15,616 nucleotides of DNA, from contig JASLBX010000581.1 in assembly GCA_030146385.1 (NCBI GenBank), forward strand, positions 1 to 15,616. The letters are read 5' to 3'. Both the position numbers and the translations under genes were made by a program. This stretch comes from Jiangellaceae bacterium. GTDB lineage: Bacteria > Actinomycetota > Actinomycetes > Jiangellales > Jiangellaceae. The notes under the pieces were generated by a model. The model did not search any database and had not been told where the DNA came from. It saw nothing but the letters and a program-made list of their open reading frames with translations. This document shows, one piece after another, positions 13,847-15,616 of this stretch; position 1 is the stretch's first letter; every line of letters begins with the position of its first letter.

Positions 13847-15616
13847 CCACTGAGACACTCCACCAGAAGTTCGGCCCAGAGGGAATCGGCGGCGTCGGCC
13901 ACTCGGTCAAGCGTGCTGAGGACGACCGGCTGATTCAGGGCGCCGGCCACTTCGTCGACGACATCGTGCTGCCCGGCATGCTGCATCTGGCGCTGCTGCG
14001 CAGCCCGGTCGCCCATGCGCGGATCGTGTCGATCGACACCTCGGCGGCCGAAGCGCTGGAGGGCGTCGTGGCGGTGCTGACCGGCGAGGCGCTGGCGGGG
14101 TACAACCTGGCCTGGATGCCGACGTTGTCCGGCGACACTCAGGCCGTCCTCGCCACCGACAAGGTGCGGTTCCAGGGCCAGGAGGTCGCCGCGGTCGTCG
14201 CCGAGAACCCGTACGTGGCGTACGACGCTATCGAGCTGATCGACGTCGAGTACGACATGCTGCCGCCGGTGATGAGCCCGCAGGCGGCGCTGGCCGACGA
14301 CGCGCCGGTGATCCGCGACGACAAGGAGGGCCAGGCCGACAACCGCTGTTACCAGTGGGAGGCCGGCGACAAGGCGGCCACCGACCGCGCGTTCGCGGAG
14401 GCCGACCACGTCGTCTCGTTGGAAACCCACTACCCGCGCTCGCACCCGTCGCCGCTCGAGACGTGCGGCTGCGTGGCCGACGTCAGTCCGGCGACCAAGC
14501 ACGTCACGGTGCACATGACGTCCCAGGCGCCGCACGCGCACCGGACGTTGTTCGCGATGGTCACCGGTCTGCCCGAGCAGAACATCCGGATCGTCTCTCC
14601 GGACATCGGGGGCGGGTTCGGCAACAAGGTGCCGATCTACCCCGGCTACGTGGTCGCGACGGCGGCTTCGCTGGTGATCGGCAAGCCGGTGAAGTGGGTC
14701 GAGACCCGCTCCGAGAACCTGATCTCCACGGGGTTCGCCCGCGACTACCACATGCGCGGCGATCTGGCACTGACCAAGGAGGGCAAGATCCTGGGCCTGC
14801 GGGTCAAGATGCTCTCCGACAACGGCGCGTTCTTCAGCGACGCCCAGCCGACGAAGTTCAAGGCGGGGCTGTTCCACATCGTCACCGGCTCGTACGACTA
14901 CCCGGCTGCGCACGTGGTCACCGAGGGCGCGTACACGAACAAGGCGCCCGGAGGGGTGGCGTACCGGTGCTCGTTCCGGGTGACCGAGGCGTCGTTCCTC
15001 ATCGAGCGGCTGGTGCAGACCGCGGCCTACGAGCTGGGCATCGACGCGGCCGAGATCCGGCAGCGCAACTTCATCCAGCCCGACCAGTTCCCGTACACGT
15101 CGCCGACCGGGTTCGTGTACGACTCCGGAAACTACCCGGCCGCGCTGCAGAAGGCGCTGGACATCGTGGGCTACGACGAGTTGCGGGCCGAACAAGCGGC
15201 GGCGCGCGAACGCGGTGACACCACCCAGGTCGGAATCGGCATCGCCAGCTTCACCGAGGTCGTCGGCGCCGGCAAGGGCAGCGAGTTCGACATCGCCGGC
15301 CTGCGGATGTTCGATTCCGCCGAGCTGCGGGTGCACCCGACCGGCAAGGCGATCCTCAAGCTCGGGGTGCGCAGCCAGGGCCAGGGTCACGAGACGACGT
15401 TCGCGCAGGTCGTCGCCAACGAGCTCGGCATCCCGTCCACAGACGTCAAGGTGATGGAGGGCGACACCGACAACACGCCGTACGGGCTCGGGACGTATGC
15501 GTCGCGCAGCACGCCGGTGGGCGGGGCCGCCACCGCCGTCATCGCCCGCAAGCTCCGCGAGAAGGCGACCAAGATCGCCGCCCACCTGCTGGAGGCCGCC
15601 GAGGGCGACATCGAGT
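13843..15616 (+). CDS. coxL: Form I aerobic CO dehydrogenase, large molybdenum subunit (3' end outside window)
   Basis: The first 591 residues of a protein usually about 800 long; the frame is open to the right edge. It oxidises CO to CO2 at a Mo-Cu centre. The form I signature AYRCSFR is intact with Cys376, the copper ligand matching Cys388 of Oligotropha CoxL. Gln228 (in TSQAPHAHRT) matches Gln240 with the same offset of twelve. GGGFGNK is at 256-262. The N-terminus (GGVGHSVKRAEDDRLIQGAGHFVDDI) is typical. The second molybdenum-site region, including the catalytic Glu, lies beyond the window. ATG 13843 overlaps the coxS stop (ATGA) and has AAGGGAG at 13829-13835. Accessory genes such as coxD, coxE and coxG would be expected downstream. 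Confidence 0.96.
   Translation, partial: MTTETLHQKFGPEGIGGVGHSVKRAEDDRLIQGAGHFVDDIVLPGMLHLALLRSPVAHARIVSIDTSAAEALEGVVAVLTGEALAGYNLAWMPTLSGDTQAVLATDKVRFQGQEVAAVVAENPYVAYDAIELIDVEYDMLPPVMSPQAALADDAPVIRDDKEGQADNRCYQWEAGDKAATDRAFAEADHVVSLETHYPRSHPSPLETCGCVADVSPATKHVTVHMTSQAPHAHRTLFAMVTGLPEQNIRIVSPDIGGGFGNKVPIYPGYVVATAASLVIGKPVKWVETRSENLISTGFARDYHMRGDLALTKEGKILGLRVKMLSDNGAFFSDAQPTKFKAGLFHIVTGSYDYPAAHVVTEGAYTNKAPGGVAYRCSFRVTEASFLIERLVQTAAYELGIDAAEIRQRNFIQPDQFPYTSPTGFVYDSGNYPAALQKALDIVGYDELRAEQAAARERGDTTQVGIGIASFTEVVGAGKGSEFDIAGLRMFDSAELRVHPTGKAILKLGVRSQGQGHETTFAQVVANELGIPSTDVKVMEGDTDNTPYGLGTYASRSTPVGGAATAVIARKLREKATKIAAHLLEAAEGDIE

Noticed and set aside
12865..15585. A 906-codon - strand open frame opposite coxM, coxS and coxL
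   Set aside because: Low-complexity Arg/Val/Asp-rich translation, no start context, and the + strand holds complete cox motifs. Caused by codon bias in a GC-rich genome.

Overview
The window is GC-rich with tightly packed genes, many GTG starts, ATGA/GTGA stop-start overlaps and SD-less starts placed just after a TAnnnT hexamer. Together with the gene content (ribE-ribBA-ribH-hisE-hisG order, a BTAD/SARP-class regulator, form I CO dehydrogenase) this points to a chromosomal segment of a soil-type actinobacterium. I cannot name the genus from the sequence. I saw no tRNA, rRNA, CRISPR array, insertion sequence or phage gene.

Region 1 (1-4009) is a biosynthetic block on the + strand: the 3' end of ribD, then ribE, ribBA and ribH, each overlapping the next by 1 to 4 bases, followed by hisE and hisG. 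The rib genes convert GTP and ribulose 5-phosphate to riboflavin. hisG and hisE encode the first two steps of histidine synthesis. hisE has its own likely promoter but could also be reached by read-through.

Region 2 (4018-5840) starts with a very long inverted repeat (37-bp arms, one mismatch). It is followed by a two-gene molybdenum-cofactor maturation operon, xdhC-like and mocA-like, and closed by a second hairpin that begins on the mocA stop codon. Both hairpins share TGATCAT-type termini.

Region 3 (5841-9401) is a regulatory locus. A candidate SARP-type direct repeat precedes an unlisted 59-residue ORF, whose 3' end contains a perfect 16-bp hairpin. After it comes a 1089-residue regulator that joins a MalT-like ATPase and TPR body to a C-terminal winged helix plus BTAD domain. 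The regulator's 3' end overlaps, tail to tail, a metallophosphatase on the - strand that carries a membrane domain. That gene is divergent from an acyltransferase-3 family membrane protein (11083-12378).

Region 4 (12379-15616) is coxM-coxS-coxL in form I order, cut off inside coxL. CoxL carries the AYRCSFR active-site signature, so this is very likely a true aerobic Mo-Cu CO dehydrogenase, not a form II relative. The xdhC-mocA pair 7 kb upstream makes biochemical sense as a supplier of mature cofactor to it, but that link is inference.

The most unusual items are the long palindrome at 4018-4118, the small-ORF/hairpin/regulator arrangement at 5857-6132, and the phosphatase-membrane fusion protein at 9364-11022.
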